A stretch of DNA of 64,000 bases, taken from Actinobacteria bacterium OK074. Lineage in GTDB: Bacteria > Actinomycetota > Actinomycetes > Streptomycetales > Streptomycetaceae. Positions 1 through 8,059 of this stretch are shown piece after piece; within the stretch, counting starts at the first letter, position 1, and every line of letters starts with the position of its first letter. The notes beneath the pieces are model-generated. The model was not told the origin of the DNA, searched no databases, and was given only the letters and a program-made list of their open reading frames with translations. Both the position numbers and the translations under genes were made by a program. The stretch covers positions 19,999 to 83,998 of the forward strand of contig LJCV01000251.1 in assembly GCA_001298575.1 (NCBI GenBank), given 5' to 3'.

Positions 1-1
1 C

Positions 2-616
2 GTCGCCGTCGACAACACCCTGGCGACCCCGCTGGGCCAGCGGCCGCTGCTGTTGGGCGCCGACTTCTCCGTGGCCAGCGGCACCAAGATGCTCACCGGG
101 CACGGGGACCTCCTGCTCGGCTACGTCACCGGCCGCGACGCCGGGCGGATGGCCGAGGTGCGGCGCTGGCGCAAGATCGCCGGGGCGATTCCGGGCCCCA
201 TGGAGGCGTGGCTGGCCCACCGCTCCCTCGCGACCCTGCACCTGCGCGCGGACCGGCAGACCGCCAACGCCCTCGCCGTCGCCGAGGCGCTGCGCGACTG
301 GCCGGAGGAGACCGGGGTGCGCCACCCGGGGCTGCCGGACGACCCCTCCCACCCGGTGGCTTCCCGGCAGATGGAGCGCTACGGGTGCGTGGTGTCGTTC
401 TCGCTGCCCACGCGCGCGCGTGCGGAGCGTTTCCTCGACGCGCTGCGTCTCGTGGACGCGGCGACGAGCTTCGGCGGGGTGCGTTCCACGGCCGAGCGGC
501 GGGGCCGCTGGGGCGGCGACGCCGTACCGGAGGGCTTCATCCGGTTCTCCGCCGGCGCCGAGGACGCCGCGGACCTGGTGGCGGACGTCAAGGCCGCGCT
601 GGCCGCGTCGGCCTGA
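2..616 (+). CDS. Cystathionine gamma-lyase/synthase-type PLP enzyme, C-terminal part (cut by window edge)
   Basis: The open frame enters from the left edge, so the N-terminal half is missing. The visible 204 residues match the C-terminal half of the Cys/Met-metabolism PLP family (fold type I), cytosolic enzymes that cleave or form cystathionine. The segment SVASGTKMLTGHGD carries the PLP-binding lysine (the K of GTK) in the family's S-x-TK context, preceded by the VDNTLATP stretch typical of these enzymes. The C-terminal small domain (GCVVSFSLP, then a SFGGVRST region) is intact. Which of gamma-lyase, gamma-synthase or a methionine-lyase it is cannot be decided from this half. A LysR gene follows 252 bp downstream on the same strand. 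Confidence 0.85.
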   Translation, partial: VAVDNTLATPLGQRPLLLGADFSVASGTKMLTGHGDLLLGYVTGRDAGRMAEVRRWRKIAGAIPGPMEAWLAHRSLATLHLRADRQTANALAVAEALRDWPEETGVRHPGLPDDPSHPVASRQMERYGCVVSFSLPTRARAERFLDALRLVDAATSFGGVRSTAERRGRWGGDAVPEGFIRFSAGAEDAADLVADVKAALAASA

Positions 617-810
617 CGGCACCTTCCTGACCAGCCGTCGAGTACCGCCGGCGGGCGTCCGGGCCGTCGCGGCGCCCGGCCGCCGGACACGACAGGCGGT
701 CCGAACCTCCCCCCTCGTGGCTCGGACCGCCCCGGTTCCGCGCGCCAAGAACCGCCCGCACAAGGCTAGTTGACTCTGTGTCAGTGTCCAATCACAGTAG
801 CGACAGCGCC

Positions 811-828
811 CTATCGACTTATTTATAG
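811..828 (+). promoter_or_regulatory. Candidate LysR box / promoter
   Basis: CTAT-N10-ATAG inverted repeat, of the T-N11-A class used by LysR proteins, 40 bp before the LysR start. It overlaps a TATAGT hexamer (824-829) that could be a -10 element. Autoregulation is inferred only from position. Confidence 0.3.
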
Positions 829-868
829 TTGGGCGCCTGCCGGGGATGTCGGGAGGGGAGGGGACACC

Positions 869-1774
869 GTGGATCTGGCCCTGCTGCGCACCTTCGTGAC
901 CGTGCACCGGGCCGGTTCCTTCACCCGCGCGGCCGCCCTGCTCGGCCTCTCGCAGCCCGCGGTCACCTCGCAGATCCGCACGCTGGAGCGCCAGTTGGGC
1001 CGCCCGCTCTTCCTGCGCCAGGCCCGCGGGGTGACCCCCACGACCATCGGCGACGAACTCGCCCACAAGGCCGCGCCGCATCTGGACGCCCTGGTGGAGA
1101 TCACCGAGACCGGCCTCGGCACGTACTCCTCCGAGCGCACCCTCCATCTGGCCGGGCCCCCGGAGTTCACCGCCGAGCGCGTACTGCCCGCGCTCATGGA
1201 GCTGAGCGGCGACGACGGCCAGGGCTTCGCGTTGCGGGCCTCGTTCGGGACCGCCGACGAGAGCCTGGAGGGGCTGGCCGCCGGGCACCACGACCTGGCC
1301 GTCACCACCACCCGGCCGCGCGGCGCCCTGATCGGCGCGACCCCGCTGTGCGACGAGGAGCACGTGCTGGTCGCCGCGCCGCGCTGGGCCGACCGGCTCG
1401 GCCCGGGAAGCCTGCGCCACCGGGGCGCGTCCGCGGTGGCGGACCTGCCCGTGGTCGAGGTGCACGAGTCCCTGCCGTTCGTCACCCGCTACTGGGCCAC
1501 CGTCTTCGACGCGCGCCCGGCCGCCTCGGGCACCGTCATCGTCCCCGACCTGCGCGCGGTCCTCGCCTGCGCCGCCACGGGCGCCGGCCTGGCCGTACTG
1601 CCGCGCTATCTGTGCGCCGGGGCCCTGGAACGCGGTGACGTGGTGGCGCTGCTCGATCCCGCTGTCCCTCCTTTAAGGACGTACTTCCTGGCGGTCCGCA
1701 CGGGTACGCTGGCGATGCCGCACATCGCGCGGGCACACGAGTGGCTGCTGAGTGCGGCCGCGGAGTGGTGCTGA
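869..1774 (+). CDS. LysR-family transcriptional regulator
   Basis: 301 residues, the usual LTTR length. The N-terminal winged helix-turn-helix is clear (LLRTFVTVHRAGSFTRAAALLGLSQPAVTSQIRTLE, residues about 4-40, split here by family rather than copied in full), followed by the linker helix and a periplasmic-binding-protein-like effector domain (about 90-295). GTG 869 is chosen because the purine-rich ribosome-binding site GGGAGGGGAGGGG lies just upstream and the protein then begins directly with the HTH. The same frame is open further upstream to 770, which would add an unlikely tail. The effector is unknown. The neighbouring PLP enzyme of sulfur amino-acid metabolism is a possible target, but it is upstream on the same strand, not divergent as for most LTTR targets. 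Confidence 0.88.
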   Translation: MDLALLRTFVTVHRAGSFTRAAALLGLSQPAVTSQIRTLERQLGRPLFLRQARGVTPTTIGDELAHKAAPHLDALVEITETGLGTYSSERTLHLAGPPEFTAERVLPALMELSGDDGQGFALRASFGTADESLEGLAAGHHDLAVTTTRPRGALIGATPLCDEEHVLVAAPRWADRLGPGSLRHRGASAVADLPVVEVHESLPFVTRYWATVFDARPAASGTVIVPDLRAVLACAATGAGLAVLPRYLCAGALERGDVVALLDPAVPPLRTYFLAVRTGTLAMPHIARAHEWLLSAAAEWC

Positions 1775-1828
1775 CCTGCGCCGACCGCGTGCCCTGCGAG
1801 CTTCGCCGTCCTTGCCGCAATTCGCCAT

Positions 1829-1842
1829 GTTTCACGTGAAAC
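1829..1842. other. parS: parS site 1 (GTTTCACGTGAAAC)
   Basis: Perfect 14-bp palindrome, identical to the ParB-binding centromere sequence of Streptomyces, in the LysR-NUDIX spacer. Confidence 0.93.
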
Positions 1843-1863
1843 AAGATGGGCCACATTCCCCCC

Positions 1864-2346
1864 ATGACCGTTCGCCCCGTGGTCAAGCGCACCGCCCGCG
1901 CCGTCCTGCTCGACGGCGACGACCTGATCCTGATCAAGCGGACCAAGCCCGGCGTCGACCCCTACTGGGTCACCCCGGGCGGCGGTGTCGAGCCCGAGGA
2001 CACGACCGTCGTCGACGCCCTCCACCGCGAGGTGTACGAGGAACTCGGCGCCAAGATCTCCGACGTGGTGCCCTGCTTCGTGGACACCGTCGAACACATC
2101 GGCGAGGACGGCGGCGCGAGCGGCGTGAAGGTCGCGCACTTCTTCGCCTGCCGGCTGGAGTCCATGAACCAGAGCCTGCGGCACGGCCCGGAGATCGACG
2201 AGCCGAACGGCGAGTACGAGATCGTCCGGGTGCCGTTCACCCGGGTCGGCATCGCCTCGGTGCACCTGGTCCCGCTCTCGCTGCGGCACTACCTCGACGG
2301 CAACATCGAGGGCGTACGGGCGATGCACGCGCCCGACCTGGGCTGA
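1864..2346 (+). CDS. NUDIX hydrolase
   Basis: 160 residues from ATG 1864; ATG 1846 in the same frame would add six residues but abuts the parS site and has no better ribosome-binding site. The Nudix box spans residues about 41-63: GGGVEPEDTTVVDALHREVY followed by EELGA. The catalytic REVYEELG core that binds Mg2+ is intact, but the Glu expected eight residues before the Arg is a Thr (preceded by Asp). The family hydrolyses nucleoside diphosphates linked to another moiety. The substrate cannot be told from sequence. The reading frame stands alone between parS site 1 and the convergent globin gene, only 18 bp from the end of that gene. Confidence 0.85.
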   Translation: MTVRPVVKRTARAVLLDGDDLILIKRTKPGVDPYWVTPGGGVEPEDTTVVDALHREVYEELGAKISDVVPCFVDTVEHIGEDGGASGVKVAHFFACRLESMNQSLRHGPEIDEPNGEYEIVRVPFTRVGIASVHLVPLSLRHYLDGNIEGVRAMHAPDLG

Positions 2347-2364
2347 ACCCGCCGGCCCCCGGCG

Positions 2365-3999
2365 TCAGTCCCCCGCCGCGACGAGTTCCTCCACCGAGTC
2401 GTGCCGTATGCGGTGGACGGGCACGCCGACCGACTTGAGGACGTCCACACCCCGGCGGATCATGCCGGGCGGGCCGGAGAGATAGGCGTCCCGGTCGTAC
2501 CAGGGCCCGTAGTCCCGGATGGCGTCCGGGAGTTGGAGCAGTCCGTTGCGCTGGTCCACGACCGGGCGGATCTGGAGCCAGGAGTGGGCCTGCTGGAGCC
2601 GGAGCATGGTGTCGATGTCGTAGAGGTCGTGGTCCGTGCGGGCGCCGTAGAAGACCTCGACGAGCCGCCGTTTGCCGTGCTCGGCGACGTCCTCGACCAG
2701 GGCCTTGATGGGCGCTATGCCGGTGCCGCCGCCCACGCAGAGCAGGCCGTTGTCGCCGTCGTGGTCGACGGTCATCGTGCCGGCGGGCGGTCCGAGCCGC
2801 AGTACGTCGCCGGGCCGGGCGCGGTGCACGAGGGCGTTGGAGACCCAGCCCGCCGGGACCGCCTTCACGTGGAACGACAGCAGCCCGTCGGAGCGGGGCG
2901 CCGAGGCGAAGGAGTAGTGCCGCCAGATCCGCGGCCACCAGGGTGTCTCCAGGCTCGCGTACTGGCCGGCCAGGAACGGGTAGGGCTGGTCGGGGCGGAC
3001 CGTGATGACGGCGACGTCCGGGGTGCGCAGCTCGTGCGCGACGACCTCGCCGTGCCACCAGGCGGGGGCGCGCTGTTCGTCGGCGGCGGCGGCGTCGATC
3101 ATCACCTGGGAGATCGTCGTGTACGCCCGTACCCAGGCCGCCTCGGTCTCCGCGTCCCAGATCTCCGTGGCGTACTTGCTCAGCGAGCCGATGAGGCACT
3201 CGCCGACGGCCGGGTAGTGGTCGGGCATCGTGCCGTACTTGCGGTGGCCGCGGCCGAGGTTCTGCAGGTACGCGACGAGGATGTCGGTGCGGTCGATGTG
3301 CTCGGCGGCGGTGATCAGCGCCTTCAGCAGGCGGTCGCGCTGGGCGTCCATCGCGGCCGGGAACAGCTGGCGCAGCTCGGGGTGGCGCACGAAGAGGAGC
3401 GCGTAGAAGTACGCGGTGACCTTGTCGGCGACGGGGCCGATCTCGGTCATGGTGCGACGGATGAGCACGGCGTCCGGCGACGCCTTCTCGGCGGGCTCGG
3501 CGGCCACGGGGAGCAGGTCGTCCTCTGCGGGCCGCCGGGGCGCCTCCGGTGCGGGGGCGGGCGGGGCCATGGTCGCGGAGGCGGGCCGCTGGACCGGGAC
3601 GCGGGACGGGGCCGCCGCCGGGGTCCGGGAGTCGGGCGCCGGAACGCGCGGCTGGGGCGCCGGCGGGTGCGGCTCGGGCACCGGGACGCGTTGTTCGGGC
3701 GCCGGCATCCGCGACTCGAACTCGCGTGCCCTCGGTTCGGGCGCGGCGGGCGGCGCGGGGGCGGCAGGCCGTGCGGGGGCGGCCCGTTGGGTGACCGCCG
3801 GGGGTATTCGCTCCGGTTGGGTGCCGCCGCCGGACGCCGGTCTGCGGACCGGACGCATCCCCGCGAGGCGGTTGCCCTCCTGGACTTCCTGGACCTCCGG
3901 AACCTCTTGCTCGGGGGCCGCGGACTGCTTGCGGGGAGTGAACCAGCCACCTCCGCCAGAAGTGCCGTTGTCGGCCGACGCGGTGGTCGGAGCGTCCAT
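2365..3999 (-). CDS. Flavohemoglobin-like globin-oxidoreductase with long Pro-rich N-terminus
   Basis: 544 residues from ATG 3999, which has GAGGCGAGG upstream; an in-frame ATG at 4020 lacks this. Three parts are visible. Residues 1-170 are Pro/Ala-rich and disordered. Residues about 175-310 are a globin domain with the proximal haem His252 (GRGHRKYG, aligned through the HYPAVGE motif). Residues about 315-544 are a ferredoxin-reductase-like FAD/NAD(P) module: RHYSFAS binds FAD, GGGTGIAPIKA binds the nucleotide, and YLSGPPGM lies near the C-terminus. The family (Hmp) converts nitric oxide to nitrate using O2 and NAD(P)H in the cytosol. The N-terminal extension is not found in classical Hmp of about 400 residues. 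The frame is open upstream to 4377, but that stretch has no start signal and low coding character. Confidence 0.85.
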   Translation of the reverse strand: MDAPTTASADNGTSGGGGWFTPRKQSAAPEQEVPEVQEVQEGNRLAGMRPVRRPASGGGTQPERIPPAVTQRAAPARPAAPAPPAAPEPRAREFESRMPAPEQRVPVPEPHPPAPQPRVPAPDSRTPAAAPSRVPVQRPASATMAPPAPAPEAPRRPAEDDLLPVAAEPAEKASPDAVLIRRTMTEIGPVADKVTAYFYALLFVRHPELRQLFPAAMDAQRDRLLKALITAAEHIDRTDILVAYLQNLGRGHRKYGTMPDHYPAVGECLIGSLSKYATEIWDAETEAAWVRAYTTISQVMIDAAAADEQRAPAWWHGEVVAHELRTPDVAVITVRPDQPYPFLAGQYASLETPWWPRIWRHYSFASAPRSDGLLSFHVKAVPAGWVSNALVHRARPGDVLRLGPPAGTMTVDHDGDNGLLCVGGGTGIAPIKALVEDVAEHGKRRLVEVFYGARTDHDLYDIDTMLRLQQAHSWLQIRPVVDQRNGLLQLPDAIRDYGPWYDRDAYLSGPPGMIRRGVDVLKSVGVPVHRIRHDSVEELVAAGD

Positions 4000-4608
4000 C
4001 GTGTGCCTCGCCTCGAACATCTTTCGGTCGGTCTGCGCACTTCCTCGTTCGGAAAATGCCCGCTTTCCCCCGCAGACGGCCCTGCGCTTCTCCACGTTCC
4101 AGCTGCGGAATTCCAGCGCGGCCACATTCAACCCAAAATACGGCCGCGTACGGACAAGTAGGCGAGAGTGTGATATTGGCCGCATAACAGCGACCGCAAT
4201 CGCCCACTCCCTACCGATACTTGACCGTGTCGGGGGAAAACGCGGACCTTCGATCACTCCGTCCCTTTGCATCCCGCAAGCCTGCGTTCGCGCCCTGTTG
4301 TCCGCGTCCCGATGGACGTGCGTACCTCGCATCGGACGGGAACCGGAGTCGACCCTACCGGCCGCCGCCGCACACACAAGTCCCCCCTTCGATCACCACG
4401 AAAGCCCGACCGGACGAACCGTCAGTTCCTTCGGCTACCGGGCGCGGTGGACCAACGCGCAGGCATCGGTGTTTCACGTGAAACATCTGGACCTCGGGAC
4501 GGGCGGGCGCGCGGCACGGTACGGGTGTGGGCACGGCATGGCCAAAAGAGCATGTGCCCGCGGCAATGAGGTGGACGCCGGGGGCCCGGGTCGGACAGCC
4601 TGACCTGC
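4000..4608. other. 609-bp divergent intergenic region
   Basis: It separates the globin-reductase (minus) from a GNAT gene (plus) and must hold both promoters. It is less GC-rich than its neighbours around 4100-4260, contains TTGACC at 4221-4226 and parS site 2, and shows no coding pattern that I trust. No NsrR- or Rex-type operator could be recognised by eye. Confidence 0.5.
4471..4484. other. parS: parS site 2
   Basis: Perfect GTTTCACGTGAAAC in the spacer before the GNAT gene at 4609. Confidence 0.93.
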
Positions 4609-5475
4609 GTGCCGACACCTTCCCCCGCCGCTTGGCCCATCCGTCGACTGACCCCTCGGGACCGCGCCGCGTGCGCCGACCTGTCCGAGGACCGGGGCTG
4701 GCCCCGGGAGGAGCACAAGTGGGGCCTGCTCCTGGCCGCCGGAAAGGGGTACGGCATCGACGATCCCGCGGGCGGGCTCGTCTCCGCGTGCGTGGTGACC
4801 GAGTACGGTCCGCACGGCCGTCCCGAACTCGGCGGCATCGGCATGGTGCTGGTCGCCGAACGCCATGCCCGCCGGGGCGTCGGCCGCCGGCTGATGCGGC
4901 ACGTGCTCGACGCGGCGGGCACCGCCGCGCTCACCCTGTACGCGACCGCACACGGCCGCCCGCTCTACGAGGAGCTCGGCTTCAAGGTGGTGGGCCGTTC
5001 GGAACAGGTGCACGGGCGCTTCACGCCCGGCGGACCGCGGCCCGGGACCGGCGTCCGGCCGGCGACCGCGGAGGACCTCATGTCGATCCTCCGGCTCGAC
5101 GAGGAGGTCTTCGGCACCGACCGCACCCATGTGATCGCCCGGCTGCCCGCCTTCGCCGACCTGCTGCACGTCGCCGAGGAGGGCGGCCGGATCGTCGGGT
5201 ACGCGGCCGCCTGGCCCAACATGGACACCCACGTGGTCGGCCCGCTGATCGCCCGCGACACCCGGACGGCACAGGCGCTGATCACCTCGCTCGCCGCCCG
5301 CACCAACCGCCCCCTGCGCACCGACGTCGACGTACGGCACGAGGAGTTGCTGTCCTGGCTGCGGGAGCGCGGCCTCACGTCCGGCGGCGAGAACACCGTC
5401 ATGGCGTACGGCGTCCCGGATCTGCCCGGCGACTGGACCCGGCGGTTCGCGCCGTTGACGGTGGCCGCGGGCTGA
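4609..5475 (+). CDS. Tandem-domain GNAT N-acetyltransferase
   Basis: 288 residues from GTG 4609. The first GNAT domain spans about residues 10-145. It has the acetyl-CoA pyrophosphate-binding motif A RHARRGVGRRLMRHVL (R/Q-x-x-G-x-G/A type) and the LYEELGFKVVGR C-terminal strand typical of the fold. A second, more degenerate domain follows (about 150-288), as in acetyltransferases with a GNAT plus a DUF1248-like C-terminal half. The substrate is unknown. The gene is convergent with the MFS gene at 5601-6845, and the spacer between them holds 22-bp tandem repeats. An upstream in-frame start has no support. Confidence 0.82.
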   Translation: MPTPSPAAWPIRRLTPRDRAACADLSEDRGWPREEHKWGLLLAAGKGYGIDDPAGGLVSACVVTEYGPHGRPELGGIGMVLVAERHARRGVGRRLMRHVLDAAGTAALTLYATAHGRPLYEELGFKVVGRSEQVHGRFTPGGPRPGTGVRPATAEDLMSILRLDEEVFGTDRTHVIARLPAFADLLHVAEEGGRIVGYAAAWPNMDTHVVGPLIARDTRTAQALITSLAARTNRPLRTDVDVRHEELLSWLRERGLTSGGENTVMAYGVPDLPGDWTRRFAPLTVAAG

Positions 5476-5524
5476 TCCGGCGGCGTGTTCCTTCTCCGGG
5501 CGAGGCGCGTGCGCGAGCCTCACC

Positions 5525-5578
5525 CGGGGTCGGCACGCGCCGCGTTCGGGGTCGGCACGCGCCGCGTTCGGGGTCGGC
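5525..5578. repeat. 22-bp tandem repeat, 2.5 copies
   Basis: Unit CGGGGTCGGCACGCGCCGCG plus TT occurs at 5525-5546 and 5547-5568 without mismatch, then the first 10 bases recur at 5569-5578. Shorter GGGTCGGCGCAC-like echoes continue to about 5610. It fills the spacer between the convergent GNAT and MFS genes. Confidence 0.85.
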
Positions 5579-5600
5579 GCACGGGTCGGCGCACGGCGGG

Positions 5601-6845
5601 TCAGCGCACGGCGGTGGGCCGCTCGGTGGGGGCGCCGCCCGCCACCACGGTCCCGGCAGCCGTGCCCGAGCCGTCACGGCCCGCTGCCCCCGTGCGACGA
5701 CGCTCCTTGCGCTCCAGGCAGGACGAGAGCGCCGCCAGGGCCACCGCGACGGCGGCGAGGGTGGCTCCGACCCAACTGGGCGCGGTGTAGCCGAATCCCG
5801 CGGAGATGACGAGGCCGCCGAGCCAGGCCGCCAGGGCGTTGCCGAGGTTGAAGGCCCCGACGTTCACGGCGGACGCGAGCGTGGGGGCGCCGTGCGCGTG
5901 GTCGAGGACCCGCTTCTGCAGCGGCGGCACGGTCGCGAAGCCGAGGGCGCCGATCAGCATCAGGGTGATTGCCGCGAGAACCTTGCTGTGCGCGGTCACG
6001 GTGAACAGGACGAGGACGAGCCCGAGGCCGACGAGCGCCGCGTACAGCATCGGCATCACGGCGCGGTCCGCGTACCGGCCGCCGACCAGGTTGCCGCCGA
6101 CCATGCCGAGGCCGAACAGGACCAGCAGCCAGGTGACCGAGCCGTCGGCGAACCCGGCGACGTGCGTCATCATCGGCGCGATGTAGGTGACCACCGCGAA
6201 GACCGCGCCGAAGCCGAAGACGGTCATCGCCATGGCGAGCACCACCTGGGCGTTCTTGAAGACGGCCAGCTCGTGGCGGAGCCGTACCCCCTGCGGGCCG
6301 GGCAGGTCGGGGATCAGTTTCGCCACGCCCAGCAGTCCGACCACACCGAGCCCGGCGACGACGGTGAAGGTGACGCGCCAGCCCACCGCCTGGCCGAGGA
6401 ACGTGCCGAACGGAACGCCGACGACGTTGGCGACGGTCAGTCCGCTGAACATCATCGAGATGGCGGCGGCCTTCTTGTCGGGGGCGACCATGTCGGCGGC
6501 CACCACCGAGCCGATGCCGAAGAACGCGCCGTGCGCGAGGGAGGCGACCACCCGGCCCGCCAGCATCACCCCGAACACGGGGGCGACGGCGGAGATGAGG
6601 TTGCCGAGGACGAACAGCCCCATCAGCGCCATCAGCATCCGCTTGCGGGAGACGCGGGTGCCGAGCGCGGTCATGAACGGCGCGCCCAGCATCACGCCGA
6701 GCGCGTAGCCGGTCACCAGCCACCCGGCGGTGGGGATGGAGACCCCGAAGTCGGCGGCGACCTCGGGCAGCAGCCCCATGATCACGAACTCGGTGGTTCC
6801 GATGCCGAAGGCCCCGATCGCGAGGGCCAGGAGCGCGAGAGGCAT
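5601..6845 (-). CDS. MFS drug/sugar efflux transporter (DHA1, AraJ/Cml-like)
   Basis: 414 residues with twelve hydrophobic segments and an Arg/Gly-rich cytoplasmic tail (about residues 385-414). The N-terminus (IGAFGIGTTEFVIMGLLPEV) and the loop GTRVSRKRML are characteristic of the DHA1 proton-drug antiporters related to AraJ and chloramphenicol exporters. The protein sits in the cytoplasmic membrane and probably expels a small toxic compound. It is transcribed divergently from a MarR regulator (start 6999), the classic arrangement for a repressor-controlled pump. It starts at ATG 6845 directly with the first membrane segment. Confidence 0.9.
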   Translation of the reverse strand: MPLALLALAIGAFGIGTTEFVIMGLLPEVAADFGVSIPTAGWLVTGYALGVMLGAPFMTALGTRVSRKRMLMALMGLFVLGNLISAVAPVFGVMLAGRVVASLAHGAFFGIGSVVAADMVAPDKKAAAISMMFSGLTVANVVGVPFGTFLGQAVGWRVTFTVVAGLGVVGLLGVAKLIPDLPGPQGVRLRHELAVFKNAQVVLAMAMTVFGFGAVFAVVTYIAPMMTHVAGFADGSVTWLLVLFGLGMVGGNLVGGRYADRAVMPMLYAALVGLGLVLVLFTVTAHSKVLAAITLMLIGALGFATVPPLQKRVLDHAHGAPTLASAVNVGAFNLGNALAAWLGGLVISAGFGYTAPSWVGATLAAVAVALAALSSCLERKERRRTGAAGRDGSGTAAGTVVAGGAPTERPTAVR

Positions 6846-6998
6846 GGATCGCCTTCCAGGGATTGCGGGGAGCGGTTTGATTGCTTGAGCGGTTTAACTC
6901 CTGAGACAATAATTGCAGACGCGCTATATGTACAAGCGCCGACTATTTCGACTGTGCTCTACCCTGGTGCCAGCCGCTCCGGAACGGAGGACAACGCC
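6846..6998. promoter_or_regulatory. MFS/MarR divergent promoter region
   Basis: 153 bp between the two start codons, with an AT-rich stretch at 6873-6945 unlike its surroundings. It includes an imperfect inverted repeat centred on GTTTAAC (about 6891-6897, flanked by TTGAGCG and TCCTGAG), the likeliest place for MarR binding. No exact operator can be defined by eye. Confidence 0.4.
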
Positions 6999-7469
6999 AT
7001 GACAGCGACGGACCCCGCACTCACCGCCCTTGCCCAGGGCTGGTGCGCCCTGTCCCTCCTGCACGGAAGGATCGAGGCGCACATCGAGCGCGCGCTCCAG
7101 AGCGGGCACGGACTGAGCGTGCGGGAGTACTCCCTGCTCGACGTGTTGAGCCGGCAGCACGACGACGATGGCGGCCACCTCCAGATGAAGCAGGTCGCCG
7201 ACGCGGTCGTCCTGAGCCAGAGCGCCACGACCCGCCTGGTCACACGGCTGGAGGACCGGGGCCTGCTCTCGCGCCACCTGTGCCCCACCGACCGCCGCGG
7301 GATCTACACGAACGTCACCGAGGCGGGCCTACAACTCCTCGAAAGCGCGCGGCCCACCAACGACAAGGCACTGCGCGAGGAGCTCGACGCGGCAGCGGCC
7401 AACCCCGAACTGGCCCCCCTCGTCCACGTCGTGGAGTCCCTGAACGCGCCCGCGGGCGCACCCGCATAG
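6999..7469 (+). CDS. MarR-family transcriptional regulator
   Basis: 156 residues from ATG 6999, preceded by CGGAGG. The winged helix occupies about residues 35-105: LSVREYSLLDVLSR, then LQMKQVADAVVLSQSATTRL as the recognition helix region and TDRRGIYTNVTEAG as the wing. MarR proteins are dimeric repressors released by phenolic or drug-like ligands. The divergent MFS pump is the obvious target. The frame is open far upstream (to 4527), but that stretch is antisense to the transporter and is not coding. The GNAT gene at 7480 follows after 10 bases, so the two are probably co-transcribed. Confidence 0.9.
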   Translation: MTATDPALTALAQGWCALSLLHGRIEAHIERALQSGHGLSVREYSLLDVLSRQHDDDGGHLQMKQVADAVVLSQSATTRLVTRLEDRGLLSRHLCPTDRRGIYTNVTEAGLQLLESARPTNDKALREELDAAAANPELAPLVHVVESLNAPAGAPA

Positions 7470-7479
7470 AGTGCGCGGC

Positions 7480-7932
7480 ATGGGAGACCTCGACATACGC
7501 CCTGCCCACCAGAACGACATCCCCGCGATTGTCGCGATGCTCGCCGACGATCCGCTGGGCGCCCGGCGCGAGTCACCGGACGATCTGGCGCCGTATCTGG
7601 CGGCGCTGGAGCGCCTGAGCGCCGACCCGAACCAGCACGTGGTCGTCGCCGTGCGCGAGGGGCGGATCGTCGGCACCCTGCAACTCACGATCATTCCCGG
7701 CCTGTCCCGGCGCGGCGCGACCCGCTCGGTCATCGAAGCCGTACGCGTTCACGCCGACGAGCGCGGCAACGGCCTCGGCACCCGGCTCATCGAGTGGGCG
7801 GTCGACGCGTCCCGGCGCCAGGACTGCCAATTGGTCCAGCTGACGTCGGACGCCAGCCGCACCGACGCCCACCGCTTCTACGAGCGGCTCGGCTTCGAGG
7901 CGTCGCACGTCGGATTCAAGCTCCCGCTCTGA
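7480..7932 (+). CDS. GNAT N-acetyltransferase
   Basis: 150 residues from ATG 7480 (GTG 7471 in frame is an alternative, only one base after the marR stop). The compact single GNAT fold has motif A in VHADERGNGLGTRLIEWAV (about residues 86-104) and the terminal RFYERLGFEASHVGFKL strand-helix signature. The substrate is unknown. It lies immediately downstream of the MarR gene, so it may share its control and could modify the same compound that the pump exports; that link is inference from position only. Confidence 0.88.
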   Translation: MGDLDIRPAHQNDIPAIVAMLADDPLGARRESPDDLAPYLAALERLSADPNQHVVVAVREGRIVGTLQLTIIPGLSRRGATRSVIEAVRVHADERGNGLGTRLIEWAVDASRRQDCQLVQLTSDASRTDAHRFYERLGFEASHVGFKLPL

Positions 7933-7970
7933 CTCCGGCGCCGCGACCGTCATCGCGGCCAGGGTGCGGT

Positions 7971-7984
7971 GTTTCACGTGAAAC
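7971..7984. other. parS: parS site 3
   Basis: Perfect 14-mer inside a 28-bp perfect palindrome (7964-7991) after the GNAT gene; the longer arms could also form a terminator hairpin. Confidence 0.93.
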
Positions 7985-8001
7985 ACCGCACACCCGGGCA
8001 C

Positions 8002-8015
8002 GTTTCACGTGAAAC
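8002..8015. other. parS: parS site 4
   Basis: Perfect 14-mer, second of three sites packed into 74 bp between convergent genes. Confidence 0.93.
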
Positions 8016-8030
8016 AACACGCCGAGCCGT

Positions 8031-8044
8031 GTTTCACGTGAAAC
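8031..8044. other. parS: parS site 5
   Basis: Perfect 14-mer, third of the cluster, 15 bp from the end of the beta-lactamase-like gene. Confidence 0.93.
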
Positions 8045-8059
8045 ATCCCCCTCGGCCGC

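Noticed and set aside
4527..7469. 980-codon plus-strand open frame across the GNAT and MFS genes
   Set aside because: High-GC shadow frame. Only its last 156 codons (the MarR gene from 6999) are real; the rest is antisense to the transporter.
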